A stretch of DNA of 64,000 bases from the NCBI RefSeq assembly GCF_023051105.1, contig NZ_JALKIL010000007.1, positions 62,001-126,000 on the forward strand, in the 5' to 3' direction. This stretch comes from Anaerobiospirillum sp. NML120449. Its GTDB lineage: Bacteria > Pseudomonadota > Gammaproteobacteria > Enterobacterales > Succinivibrionaceae. The notes below the pieces were generated by a model. That model did no database searches, was not told the DNA's origin, and saw only the letters and a program-made list of their open reading frames with translations. Made by a program: the position numbers and the translations under genes. Positions 42,440 through 51,739 of the stretch are shown in pieces; the first letter of the stretch is position 1; every line of letters begins with the position of its first letter.

Positions 42440-43408
42440 TCAATAGCGTACCAGAGCTGAGCCCCAGACAAAGCCGCCGCCAAAGGATTCAAGCAGCAGA
42501 TTGTCGCCACGCTTGATGCGGCCCTGACGAATGCCCTCATCAAGGGCCAGGGGTACAGAGGCTGCAGAGGTGTTGCCATGACGATCCAGGGTAACAATTA
42601 CCTGGGACATATCGAGCTTGAGCTTGCGGGCAGTGGCAGCAATAATGCGCAGATTGGCCTGGTGCGGTACGAGGAAATCAAGCTCGTCTTCTTTTAAACT
42701 TGCCATCTCAAGGGTTTCCTTGACCAGGTTGGCCAGCATGGTTACGGCATGCTTGAAAACTTCATTGCCCTTCATGGTAAGCCAGGCATCATTGTTATCA
42801 GCACAGCCACGCTTAGGGAATGGCAGACGCAGCAGATCGCCGCAGGTTGGATCAGAGGAGAGCTTGACGGCCAGAGTGCCCTGCTCTTCAGAGGCACCAA
42901 GCACCACAGCACCGGCACCGTCGCCAAAAAGAATTATGGTACCGCGATCCTGAGGATCACAGGCACGGGCCAGGGTATCAGAGCCGATAACCAGCACGTT
43001 GCGGGCCTGACCGGTAATAATCATGTTGTGGGCAACACTGTAGGCATAGCTGAAGCCGGCACAGGCTGCAGCCACGTCAAAGGCAATAGCGCCCTGAATG
43101 CCAAGTCCCAGAGCAATTTCACATGCTGAAGACGGGAAAGCATTCTTTGAGGAGGTGGTGGCGCAGACAACGGCATCAATGGCAGAAGCTTCCAGCCCGG
43201 CGGCTTCAAGAGCCTTACGGGCAGCCTCAATACCCATAAAGGAGGCTGTCTCGGTGTCTGAGGCCAGACGCCTTTCATGAATACCGGTACGCTCGACAAT
43301 CCAGGAATCGGATGTCTCGACCATCTTCTCTAAATCGGCGTTAGTTCTGACCTGTGATGGTAAATAACCACCGGTACCTAAAATTCTGCTATACAAATGC
43401 TTCACCAC
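42440..43408 (-). CDS. fabH: 3-oxoacyl-ACP synthase III
   Basis: Starts fatty acid synthesis from acetyl-CoA and malonyl-ACP. About 322 residues with the GTG at 43408. A second GTG follows directly, and a TTG four codons in would give [13 protein letters not shown], colinear with E. coli FabH, so the start is uncertain by a few codons. Seen: catalytic Cys116 in [10 protein letters not shown], His in VPHQANLRI and Asn in [11 protein letters not shown]. Follows plsX by 334 bp. Confidence 0.96.
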   Translation of the reverse strand: MVKHLYSRILGTGGYLPSQVRTNADLEKMVETSDSWIVERTGIHERRLASDTETASFMGIEAARKALEAAGLEASAIDAVVCATTSSKNAFPSSACEIALGLGIQGAIAFDVAAACAGFSYAYSVAHNMIITGQARNVLVIGSDTLARACDPQDRGTIILFGDGAGAVVLGASEEQGTLAVKLSSDPTCGDLLRLPFPKRGCADNNDAWLTMKGNEVFKHAVTMLANLVKETLEMASLKEDELDFLVPHQANLRIIAATARKLKLDMSQVIVTLDRHGNTSAASVPLALDEGIRQGRIKRGDNLLLESFGGGFVWGSALVRY

Positions 43409-43742
43409 TCGATGCTTGGCTAAAGAAAGTCACAGTCTAAATCGCATATTTTGCCAGCAAAATAGGGATTATGGTAGATATCAGGCAAAAAATCTCAGCC
43501 CCAGCTCCGCTCAAAGCCCATACCCATGCGCCCTGCAGCAAACTATGCCCACCCTGTATTACCACATCCCCGCTCCATCCATTTCAGCCCCACAGCCCCA
43601 CAGCCCCACATCATGCAGCTGACATAGCTGCCCGATGCTGTGCTGCGTCGGGCCCAGCTGCGCTTGCGCTGCGTCAGTCGCTACAGCTGCATGCGCTGCT
43701 GCTTGCGCTAAGGCTTCATGCACTACGGATGCATGCGCCGCA
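43409..43742. other. plsX-fabH intergenic region
   Basis: No gene. 43590-43740 contains CAGCTGC/GCGCTGCG-rich degenerate words, and 43495-43620 is C-rich on the plus strand (CAGCCCCA repeated three times). Confidence 0.45.
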
Positions 43743-44804
43743 TCAGCGGGCGGAGTTCAGATGCTGCTGCATGCGTACAGAGAGTGACTTGCCGGCAGCT
43801 CGGGCGGCCTCAACCACGGCCACAGCAAGGGCTTCCTTGCCGGCACTTGCGTGAGACTTGATGACCAGGCCGTTAACGCCAAGGAGCACCGAGCCATTGT
43901 ACTGCCATGGCAGCAGCCAGTCTGGACGGGCCATTTTGCCAAAGATCTTCTTTACACCTGTGGAGCTGGCATATAAATCAGCAACACCCTCAGCTGCCTT
44001 GAGAGCAATATTGCCAGTAAAACCGTCAGTGACAATAACATCAGCATCATCACGGAAAATGCGGTTAGGCTCGATATAGCCGGTAAACTGCAGGCTGCGC
44101 ACCTGTTCAAGATAGCTGCGGGCCTGTCTTACCATGACAGATCCCTTGTCCTGCTCGGTACCGACGTTGAGCAGGGCAACACGGGGACTGTCGATTTCCA
44201 GGGCTATGCTGGCAAATGCACTGCCAAGGCAGGCAAAGTCAAAGAGATCGGCGGCCTGACAGTTGGCATTGGCCCCCAGATCAAGCATGAGGGCAAAGCG
44301 GCCTGGACCTGCTGGAATACGGGCAGCAAAACATGGACGTACCTGACCGTCACGCACCGGAATACCAATGCGCTGCTTGAGCTTTGCTTGGGAAGGGGAA
44401 AGTTTCTGAACACCCAGCAAATGGCGGGCAATGGTTACCAGCGGGCCGGTACCACCGCCTGAGAGCATGGAGTGAGCCTCACCATTTTTTACGCACTGTA
44501 CAGCACGGAACATGGCTGAGTTTGTGAAGTTGCGCAGTACTGAGCGCGGATGCTCATCCTGAGGAATGGCCTGCTGGGCCAGACGGAACTCATAGCGCCC
44601 TGAATTAATCTGAGCACGCTCCAGATCGTTTTTGAGCTGGGAGCTGCCAAAGATGATGAGGTTTAAGGAGGGATCCATGGTCATGGCAAAGCGCACGGCA
44701 TCAACCACAGGACGGGTATCCTTGCTGTCACCTCCTGTACCGTCCAGCGCTACTACCGGATTTTCCACCGTACTACCGAGATCGTCTTTTCCAGCCATTT
44801 CCAT
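43743..44804 (-). CDS. plsX: Phosphate acyltransferase PlsX
   Basis: Makes acyl-phosphate from acyl-ACP for phospholipid synthesis. About 353 residues from the ATG at 44804; ATGs at 44816 and 44798 are alternatives, and AGGA lies just before 44804. Seen: VALDGTGGDSKDTRPVV at the N-terminus, GGGTGPLVTIARHLLG, LDLGANANCQAADL, LLNVGTEQDKGS, VTDGFTGNIALKAAEG and LLGVNGLVIKSHASAGKEA. The N-terminal loop differs from the usual ALDAMGGDxGP form. Order rpmF-plsX-fabH is canonical. Confidence 0.94.
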   Translation of the reverse strand: MEMAGKDDLGSTVENPVVALDGTGGDSKDTRPVVDAVRFAMTMDPSLNLIIFGSSQLKNDLERAQINSGRYEFRLAQQAIPQDEHPRSVLRNFTNSAMFRAVQCVKNGEAHSMLSGGGTGPLVTIARHLLGVQKLSPSQAKLKQRIGIPVRDGQVRPCFAARIPAGPGRFALMLDLGANANCQAADLFDFACLGSAFASIALEIDSPRVALLNVGTEQDKGSVMVRQARSYLEQVRSLQFTGYIEPNRIFRDDADVIVTDGFTGNIALKAAEGVADLYASSTGVKKIFGKMARPDWLLPWQYNGSVLLGVNGLVIKSHASAGKEALAVAVVEAARAAGKSLSVRMQQHLNSAR

Positions 44805-45208
44805 CTTGTCCTGCATCTGATAAAGCCATGCCGCAGCGCCCGCCCCGCATTACCACAATGCAGAGCAGGTTAAGAAAAAATCATTAACCGCCAGTCCCAC
44901 ATTTCATTGCCACTGAGCCATGCTGCCAGTGCAATCAGCGTGGGCACACTTACGGGCATACAGCTTATCAGAACAGGAAACACAATTGCGTGTCAATGCT
45001 CACTTTTCCAGAGCTCCGCCTTGAGCCACAAACGCTCACTCCCAGGCCCCACATCGGCCATCCCGACACAGCCAGTCCTTGCAAGGCATGAGATGTTCGA
45101 GGCAAAGCAATGTACCGTGGTCCGCTATGCGTCCAGAAGTAAAAGGCATTCAGACATAAGGACAGAGAGACGGACCTGCAGCATCAGCCCATAAAGCTCT
45201 GAGCAAAT
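44805..45208. other. rpmF-plsX intergenic region (plsX side)
   Basis: No gene recognised. With the purine-rich tract and the rpmF terminator the gap totals about 675 bp, where most relatives have under 150 bp. Confidence 0.4.
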
Positions 45209-45332
45209 GATGGAGAAAGAGCTGAGAGTAAGACAGGAAAGAGGTACGGGAATGGAAGCAGGAGCAGGAATGAAGCAGAAGTGAGAAGGGAAAGAAGAGC
45301 AGGTAAAGGAAACAGGAGAGGGAAAGGATAAT
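45209..45332 (-). promoter_or_regulatory. Polypurine/polypyrimidine tract between rpmF and plsX
   Basis: About 125 bp in which the plus strand is almost all A and G (GGAAAG, GAGCAG words). The transcript of the minus-strand operon would be pyrimidine-rich and G-poor, which fits a Rho-loading site, or a site of unusual DNA structure. Confidence 0.4.
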
Positions 45333-45389
45333 CAGTGCGCCTGTCAGCCCCATAAGCCCGTGGCTCATGGAGCAGACTTTTGCAGTTGC

Positions 45390-45424
45390 AGAAAAAACAA
45401 ACGGGGCTCATGAGGCCCCGTTGT
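45390..45424 (-). terminator. Terminator after rpmF
   Basis: On the minus strand CAACGGGGC and GCCCCGTTTG pair around CTCATGA and are followed by TTTTTT. Confidence 0.93.
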
Positions 45425-45446
45425 TGCAGTCTGCTGTGGACTGCTT

Positions 45447-45466
45447 ATGCTTTAGCGCTAAAGCAT
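45447..45466. repeat. Perfect 20-bp palindrome after rpmF
   Basis: ATGCTTTAGCGCTAAAGCAT, fully self-complementary with no centre, 14 bp past the rpmF stop and before the terminator. Could be a protein site or a processing element. Confidence 0.7.
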
Positions 45467-45479
45467 GCCAGTAAATGGC

Positions 45480-45650
45480 TTACAGCTCGATAACCTTCTT
45501 GCCACGGTAGTAGCCGGTCTCGGTTACGTGGTGACGGATGTGAACTTCACCAGTCTGTGGATCCTTGGATAACTGACGGGCAGTTAAGGCATCATGGGTA
45601 CGACGCTTGTCACGACGGGAACGGGACTGGTGGTTCTGTGGAACGGCCAT
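45480..45650 (-). CDS. rpmF: 50S ribosomal protein L32
   Basis: 56 residues, normal length. [20 protein letters not shown] at the N-terminus and [17 protein letters not shown] at the C-terminus are unmistakable. The ATG at 45650 has AGGAG upstream. It lacks the zinc-binding cysteines of the C+ form. Between yceD and plsX in the canonical order. Confidence 0.98.
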   Translation of the reverse strand: MAVPQNHQSRSRRDKRRTHDALTARQLSKDPQTGEVHIRHHVTETGYYRGKKVIEL

Positions 45651-46111
45651 TATAGTCTCCTAAATACTATAAAGTGCAATAAGAGCCGCTGTGCAATATG
45701 GTCCTCAAGACCACTGCGGGGCTGTTATGCCTGGTTTCTTTTTGATCAAAAATTTAAATCGCATGAACAATGGGCTTTCCCAAGCCATGATCACGGACGC
45801 GATATTATATGGAGATTAAGTAATTATTTCAAGCATATTTATCACTGCTGTCCAGCCCACTCTCCCTCTCCATCTCCATGTACATACAGGCGCCCGCCCC
45901 TCACAGCTCTGCACCACGGGCACATATGAATGAAGCCTGACTGTCGGTGACAGGCAGGCCTCATATTTGGAGACAGCAGCTCAACATCTGCAATAAATCG
46001 CAGTACTGGTCAGTGCCGTACAGTGCAGCACTGCACTGCATTGCAGGCCAGGTCTGTCGGACCTGCCGACACAGATGACACCACCTTACCTGCACTGCGG
46101 AGCTTACTGCC
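45651..46111. other. yceD-rpmF intergenic region
   Basis: No gene. In most relatives these two genes are a few dozen bases apart and co-transcribed; here 461 bp separate them. AT-rich next to rpmF, so rpmF may have its own promoter. Confidence 0.4.
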
Positions 46112-46666
46112 CTACTTGTTCTCTTTGGCAGCAAGGGAATCCTTTAAGGCTGCCAGAGCTGCAAATGGACTGGCTGTTGCTTCCTCGGCAAGCTCTCCAT
46201 ATTCCCACTGATCGCCATGACGGGAACACTGTGGATCCTCTTCATCATGCTTAGGTACGGTAGGAATCTCAAGAATCAGACCGTCTTCGATGAGGTCGTA
46301 GATATTAATCAGGCCGTTTTCACCAGGCTCGACAAAATCATAGCGGTTTTCAATATTACAGGCTTTAGCTTTGTCATAGTCAGGGGTGAAGTTAATTTTG
46401 GACTGCAGGTGCTGGACATAGTTTTCACCGCAGCGCTGGCAGACCAGGGTTAAATCAGCCTCGCAGATACCCTTAATCATACGCATGCCATTGGCATCAG
46501 TCTCAAAAGTTACGGTGGCAGTAACATCACCCTCAATGCTGACGCAGCTTTCCTTTAAACGGGTCAGACGCTCACTGTCCAGACGGGCTCCCTTCCAGGC
46601 GGAGTTCAGGGAGATGCACTTGTCAATATCAACCTCAACAGGCAGTAATACTCTGGTGTTTTCCAT
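46112..46666 (-). CDS. yceD: YceD/DUF177 family protein
   Basis: Large ribosomal subunit RNA accumulation protein family. 184 residues from the ATG at 46666, which has GGAGGT upstream; 18 further upstream codons are open but overlap a hairpin. Seen: GDVTATVTFETDANGM, the CxxC pair in LTLVCQRCGENYVQHL, and an acidic DLIEDGLILEIPTVP block with a C-terminal FAALAALK helix. Head of the yceD-rpmF-plsX-fab cluster. Confidence 0.93.
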   Translation of the reverse strand: MENTRVLLPVEVDIDKCISLNSAWKGARLDSERLTRLKESCVSIEGDVTATVTFETDANGMRMIKGICEADLTLVCQRCGENYVQHLQSKINFTPDYDKAKACNIENRYDFVEPGENGLINIYDLIEDGLILEIPTVPKHDEEDPQCSRHGDQWEYGELAEEATASPFAALAALKDSLAAKENK

Positions 46667-46695
46667 CAGGACCTCCAAAAGCTCAACCAGACATA

Positions 46696-46740
46696 AAAAT
46701 AGGCTCTGCTGTGTACTCACACGAGCACACAGCAGAGCCT
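46696..46740 (-). terminator. Terminator-like hairpin in the yceD leader (attenuator candidate)
   Basis: On the minus strand AGGCTCTGCTGTGT and ACACAGCAGAGCCT form a perfect 14-bp stem around a 12-nt loop, followed at once by ATTTTTA. It lies between an extended -10 promoter and the yceD ribosome binding site. Confidence 0.75.
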
Positions 46741-46760
46741 CATAAAGCCTCTAGCGGGTA

Positions 46761-46769
46761 ATTATCGCA
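46761..46769 (-). promoter_or_regulatory. Extended -10 promoter candidate for the yceD operon
   Basis: TGCGATAAT on the minus strand matches the extended -10 form. The -35 match is poor. The predicted start near 46754 gives a leader of about 88 nt that contains the hairpin. Confidence 0.45.
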
Positions 46770-47813
46770 TAAGCTTTCTGCAAAGTCTGTATAGAATTTG
46801 GTTCTTTATATGCACAGGGGCAATAAGAACACGAGCTTTCCCCCGTTTTCAACCTGGCAATTCCCCACAGCTCAGGCCCTCGTACCCTCCCAGCCCCGTC
46901 CGTTCCAGGTCCAGCGAGGTAACACCGTCTGTTCCCGGCAACGCCTGGCACCACCTTGCAGCTGCTGATGCGCAATCACATCCCTGGCAAACAGATAACT
47001 TTTTTTCTTTGCAGGCAGCTTACTGCATGCCACAGCCGCAGGAAATAACCTAAGGTCATGACGCATTGAGGACTGGACAGTCCATGGGGCTCCTGCTGTC
47101 CATAAGGATAGAGCCAAACTCAACATGATCACATTTCATCTCTTCATGCCTGACAGGATCAGATCGGTGCAGTGCTACGGGCATACTTTCATTTAATGCG
47201 ACCGGAGCACTTATTAATGCACTGCAAACTTGCCAAACACAGACATATGTCTTAATCTCACTTCAAGCATGGCAGCATCTACCTGGACTGGCTTTCCTGC
47301 ACGGGCAGAAACACTGTCCGGCGCTGGAAAGACCATGCGCTGATGCCCCCTGCTGCGCCTGTGCCCCTGCAGCGCTGCTGTCCCGGCCGCGCTGCTGTTG
47401 GCCTGCAGAGTGCATATATCTCTGATGCGGCACTGCACTGTGCAGAGTATTACCGTTTTATTCAAGTATGATTCTGCTCCGCCTCAGCATGCTGAGGGCC
47501 ATGGAGCGCTGCTGCGGTCCGTGGGTCTGCATATGGCAGACTGCGGTCAGTCAGGACCTTTCCCCATTTATCTCTACTGCATTCATATGTGCCTGTGCTG
47601 AGCTGTGCAGACAGCACCGGACCGGCAGGTGAGACCAGGCAGGTGAGCCTTATCAGCAGACTCAGTCATAACTTAAAAGATACACAGCACTCTGTGCCAT
47701 AAGTATGACCTGTCCTGCATTGTGTAATGACCGCAAGGCAACTGTTCAGTCATTACTGATAAAGCTGCGGAAAGGTAATCTGAAAATGTCTGGAATAAGG
47801 ATGGATTTTTACT
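46770..47813. other. Region between yceD and the unknown secreted protein
   Basis: About 1 kb with no recognisable gene on either strand. Confidence 0.4.
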
Positions 47814-48572
47814 ATGAGAAAGACCAAATTTGCCAGTGCTGTTAAGTCACTGCTGACTGCCGGCACTCTGTGCCTTGGTATGCTTGCCGGCTCCCAGGCC
47901 GCCCAGGCTTATGAAATTAAGACTGTGTTCAAAAGCGAGCACTATGCCGTCAATCAGGCCGTACTGGGGGAAGGTGAGAATCTCGACGGCCCAACTCAGT
48001 CAGCCATCACAGGCGAGATCCAGACTCAGAACCGTCTTGACAAGCTCTACCAGTCCACTACTGTTATCTTCCCTGCCGGTTCCCCTGGCTACACAGGCAA
48101 GATTAACACCCCTATTCTGGGCGTTCTGACCATTGCCAACTTCAATACAGGCAAGGACCGTATCTACTTCAATAACAAGGCCCGCTTCTCAAGTGAGGGC
48201 GGTCTTTACATTTCCTACAAGCAGCTGATGGACATGCTCAATCAGAAGACTCTTAACGAGCTCATCGGTGAGCTGCGCAAGCTGCCTGTGGTCCTTACCA
48301 ATATCCCTGTTTCTTCTACCGGCTTTGACCCTACCACCAGTTCATTCTTCATTACCAGCATGAACAAAGGCATGCTCCTGGACATGCGTATTGACGACTC
48401 AGTTTTTTACGACAAGAAGACTATTCGTACTGCACGCAAAGGCTGCACCGTAAACGTGCTGCTCTTCATTGACCGTATGATTGATGAGATCCCTTACTTC
48501 ATCTCCGGTCGTGCTGCTCTGAACAATCTGGACTGTTCACGCGCACCTGCTGTCAAGCAGGAGAGCAAGTAA
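47814..48572 (+). CDS. Unknown secreted protein
   Basis: 252 residues that I do not recognise. Seen: a signal peptide MRKTKFASAVKSLLTAGTLC...QAAQA with likely cleavage after AQA at about 32, then a soluble, beta-rich-looking protein with two cysteines in the C-terminal part (GCTVNV and NLDCSRA) that could form a disulfide. The frame has good coding character and AGGATGG lies upstream of the ATG. No operon partner. Periplasmic or secreted location is inferred. Confidence 0.75.
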   Translation: MRKTKFASAVKSLLTAGTLCLGMLAGSQAAQAYEIKTVFKSEHYAVNQAVLGEGENLDGPTQSAITGEIQTQNRLDKLYQSTTVIFPAGSPGYTGKINTPILGVLTIANFNTGKDRIYFNNKARFSSEGGLYISYKQLMDMLNQKTLNELIGELRKLPVVLTNIPVSSTGFDPTTSSFFITSMNKGMLLDMRIDDSVFYDKKTIRTARKGCTVNVLLFIDRMIDEIPYFISGRAALNNLDCSRAPAVKQESK

Positions 48573-49329
48573 CCCTGCCCGACAGAACTACACCCCATGC
48601 AAATGACAGCGTCGTCACGGGCTTTACCATGAGCCCGGCCAGTCAGGATCTGACAGGATCAGCTGCTGCCAAATCTAACATACAGGCCGGTCTGGGATAA
48701 TATCCCGGCCGGCCCGTTTGTACCTGACGCCTGGCACCCACCGGTACACTGGCATGTCCCAGGCCCAGGGTCAGGCAAGCTGACCTGTCCAGCTTCCTCA
48801 ATAGCAGAGCGTTCATGCCAGGCAAGCCCATGCAAGGCAAGGCCAGGGTCATGCCCGACCATGCAAGACAAGGCCAGCCCATGCCAGGCATGGCTGGCCC
48901 ACGCCCTGCCGTTCCTGCGTCATAGCTGCCACCGTCTTCACACTGCTGGCCTCAGGGCCAAAACCTGTAACTCCGGCTTCTTAAGGGGTAATCTGGAGCA
49001 TTGCACTGACTGAGCAGCATGCAGGCTGATTAAATGCCTTACACATTTGTAACTGCAAATGTTATGCAAGACACATGGCGGATATACTGTAGTGATTTTT
49101 TAATCAGTACACGCCTGTACTGAATCAGTACCTCCTGATACTGCCTGTTCCCTGTACTCACACCTTATAAGCCTGAACTTCAAAGGAAAGCAGACAGCTG
49201 CAGTGTCTGAAGCGGGGAACAGCCCTCCTCATTCTACGAGGTTAAATTTCAGCAGTGTCATGGCAGAAAATTCATCTTTTCTGTCTCTCTCCTGAATTGT
49301 GGATATTCACCTGGATACCTGACTTTTCT
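48573..49329. other. Region before the lipoprotein binding protein
   Basis: No gene recognised. 48617-48636 holds a CGGGCT/AGCCCG hairpin without a T-run. 48780-48905 is made of CAAGGC/CATGCC/GGCCAG words in degenerate repeats. Confidence 0.4.
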
Positions 49330-51153
49330 ATGCGCAAATTTACGCTAACCGCCCTGTTTCTGGCTTTTTCTGCCCTGGTTATTACCGGCTGCAAGTCAGA
49401 GCCCGAAGAAATTATCCTTGCTCATTCGCAGCTGGAAAGCCATCCAGAGCACAAGGCAGCCCTGGCTTTTAAGGAAGCTGTGGAAAAGAGCCTTGGCGAC
49501 AAATACCAGATCAAAATCTATCCAGATGCTCAGCTGGGAACAAACGAAAGCGTACTCAAAGAGCTCAAGAAAGGTAATGTACAGTATCTGATCATCTCCA
49601 CCCCAAATCTTGAAAGACTGGATAAGCTTTACTCACTGTTCTCCATCCCTTACCTGTTTTCCTCAGAGCGTGCCTACGAAAACTTCATTTTACGACCTGA
49701 CATTCCAGCCCGACTGTCAGTAAACGCCAATCATGTAGGTTTCCGCTCAGTAGTAGCCTTTACTGCCGGTACCAGAAATTTCTACTCTACTGCCCCTATC
49801 TACGATGTCGATGATCTCAAGGGCAAGAAATTCCGTGTCCAGTCTGGCCCTATGAATGTCACCATGATGCATGCCTTTGGTGCTGAAGCTACCCCTATGA
49901 GCTTTGGCAAAACCAGGGAGGCCATTGAGCAGGGCGTGGTAGACGGTGCTGAAAACAATGAAATTGTCCTGGTCGATCAGAAACATGGCGATATAGCCCG
50001 CTTCTACTCTTACACCCGTCATCAGATGTGCCCTGACATGCTGGTTGTCTCCAACAGCTTCATTAACTCTCTGAGCGCCGAAGAGCGCCGCATCTTTGAT
50101 GAGGCTGCCCTCAAGGCCCAGAAAGTAGAGTTCGAGGCCTGGCATAAGGCTGTAGAAGATGCTCGTACCAAAGCCAGGGACATTGGTGTGAAATTCCTCG
50201 ACATCAAGGTCGACACTTTCCGCAAAAAGATCATGCCTCTGCACGATGTACTGCTGGCTGAAACCCCATCAATCAAGCCAATGTACGATGAGGCTGTAGC
50301 AGCCAATGAAGCCGCCCTCAAGTACGATGCTGTCAGTGCTGCAAAAGCTGCCGAGGCCGCAGCCATGAAGAATTATGGTGAAAACGGCGACGCTGCGGCC
50401 CCTGCAGCCGCAGGCGCGGCTCCCGCAGGGGCTGCTGCAGGTGCTGCCACCGACACCAGGGAGGCTGAGTCCGCCAGGGAAAAAGAGGCTGGCAAAGACA
50501 AAGCAGCTGACTCTGCCAAAGCAAAGGATGCCCCTGCTGCCAGTAATGACGCCAAAGAGGCAGCTCCCGCCAAAACAGACAGCAAGGAAAGCGCTCCTGC
50601 CAAAGCAGACGGTAAGGATGGTGCCGCCCCAGCAGCAGCTGCAGCAGATGCAAAGACAGAGAATACTGCAGACAGCAAGGATAAAAACGGCGCCACATCA
50701 GCTGCCCAAGCGGCCGGGGTAGATGCAATCACTCCAGGCAGTGCCGGTACAACCGCAGGCAGCAATGCCTTTACCATGCCCGCTGACGGTCTGCCTGCCG
50801 CAGCCATTGCAGCCGGTGCTGCGGGTGCTGCAGCTGCAGCAGTAGCCGCCGGCGCGCTGAAGAAAGATGCCAGGCAAGCTGACCAGAAGGCCACGGCCTC
50901 ATCCCAAAAGGCTGTTGCAACCCGCAAGGCTGCACCATCCAAAAATGCTGCTGCAACTCGCAAGGCCGCTGCCCAAAAGAGTTCTGCCAGGTCTTCAACC
51001 AGCAAGGCTGCTGCCCGCCACAAGAGCACTGCAAGCAAGAAATCCACAGCCAGGAGCTCCAACCGCAAGGCTGCAGTGAAAAGCAAGACTCCGGTACGCA
51101 AGAAGACCACTGCAAACAAGAGCACCCGCTCCACAAAGAGCGTCAAAAAGTAG
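49330..51153 (+). CDS. Lipoprotein TRAP-type binding protein with histone-H1-like tail
   Basis: 607 residues from the ATG at 49330. Seen: a lipoprotein signal with lipobox ITG-C at Cys21; a DctP-family binding domain (about 28-335) with AQLGTNESVLKELKKGNVQ, LKGKKFRVQSGPMNV, FGKTREAIEQGVVDGAENN and VVSNSFINSLSAEER; an Ala/Asp/Lys/Glu linker (about 350-510); and a basic Lys/Ala/Ser/Thr/Arg tail of about 97 residues with TRKAA, SKAAARHKS and KSVKK repeats like histone H1. The frame is open from a GTG at 49255, but the lipobox sets the start; the ribosome binding site is weak. No DctQM partners. Confidence 0.85.
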   Translation: MRKFTLTALFLAFSALVITGCKSEPEEIILAHSQLESHPEHKAALAFKEAVEKSLGDKYQIKIYPDAQLGTNESVLKELKKGNVQYLIISTPNLERLDKLYSLFSIPYLFSSERAYENFILRPDIPARLSVNANHVGFRSVVAFTAGTRNFYSTAPIYDVDDLKGKKFRVQSGPMNVTMMHAFGAEATPMSFGKTREAIEQGVVDGAENNEIVLVDQKHGDIARFYSYTRHQMCPDMLVVSNSFINSLSAEERRIFDEAALKAQKVEFEAWHKAVEDARTKARDIGVKFLDIKVDTFRKKIMPLHDVLLAETPSIKPMYDEAVAANEAALKYDAVSAAKAAEAAAMKNYGENGDAAAPAAAGAAPAGAAAGAATDTREAESAREKEAGKDKAADSAKAKDAPAASNDAKEAAPAKTDSKESAPAKADGKDGAAPAAAAADAKTENTADSKDKNGATSAAQAAGVDAITPGSAGTTAGSNAFTMPADGLPAAAIAAGAAGAAAAAVAAGALKKDARQADQKATASSQKAVATRKAAPSKNAAATRKAAAQKSSARSSTSKAAARHKSTASKKSTARSSNRKAAVKSKTPVRKKTTANKSTRSTKSVKK

Positions 51154-51269
51154 CTTGCGGCTGCCCTGACAGGGCCGCATCAAGATCACAGCTCTGACCT
51201 GAATACGGCCCTGCACGTCCTGCCAGACAATCTGGCAGGACACTGCCCCTCCCAACTGCGCCTCTATCT

Positions 51270-51375
51270 GTGAAGGAGGCGCAAACCTCCTGCCCCATCA
51301 CCACCACCAACCTCATCAACCCATCAACCCCATCCCCATTAACCCCATCAACCCATAAACGCCAATCAAAGGCAT
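51270..51375 (+). promoter_or_regulatory. C-rich, G-poor tract, possible Rho-loading site
   Basis: The transcript downstream of the lipoprotein gene runs through CATCAACCCATCAACCCC-like words with very few G. There is no intrinsic terminator for this gene, so Rho-dependent ending is plausible. Confidence 0.45.
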
Positions 51376-51615
51376 TGGTAAGACGTCATACGCACGGTCC
51401 CAGCCTCCAAATCCATGCCTATGTGCACAACCCCATGCTGCCTGTCGCCCTGCCTCTGATGCATTTTCTTGCCTTTCCCTTACCTGACAGACTAATCACA
51501 AAGTCCCTGGAGACAACCAAACTGTTAATGCTCATGTACGGATTGAATGCATTGATAATATTTAATGTATAAAAATACAGTAAGGAGATCAGATTTAATC
51601 AATTTAGCCCAGAAA
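51376..51615. other. Intergenic region between convergent genes
   Basis: No gene recognised. The last 100 bp are AT-rich. Confidence 0.35.
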
Positions 51616-51619
51616 CAGC

Positions 51620-51643
51620 AAAGCCCGGATAAATCCGGGCTTT
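51620..51643 (-). terminator. Terminator of the TerC/CBS gene
   Basis: AAAGCCCGGAT and ATCCGGGCTTT form an 11-bp stem about 100 bp beyond the stop on the minus strand. The T-run is short and interrupted. Confidence 0.7.
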
Positions 51644-51739
51644 ACCAGGCTGATTACAACAGCCTTAAGCACTGACAGCTCCAGGGCTTTGCCTCAGAGC
51701 TGCAGGGCTTGATGTCAGATGAAATGAGGAACGCCTTTG

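Noticed and set aside
50373..51146. 257-codon antisense frame over the tail of the lipoprotein gene
   Set aside because: It is the complement of GCN/AAR-rich codons, giving an Ala/Leu/Val-rich string. The forward protein has a lipobox and a recognisable domain.
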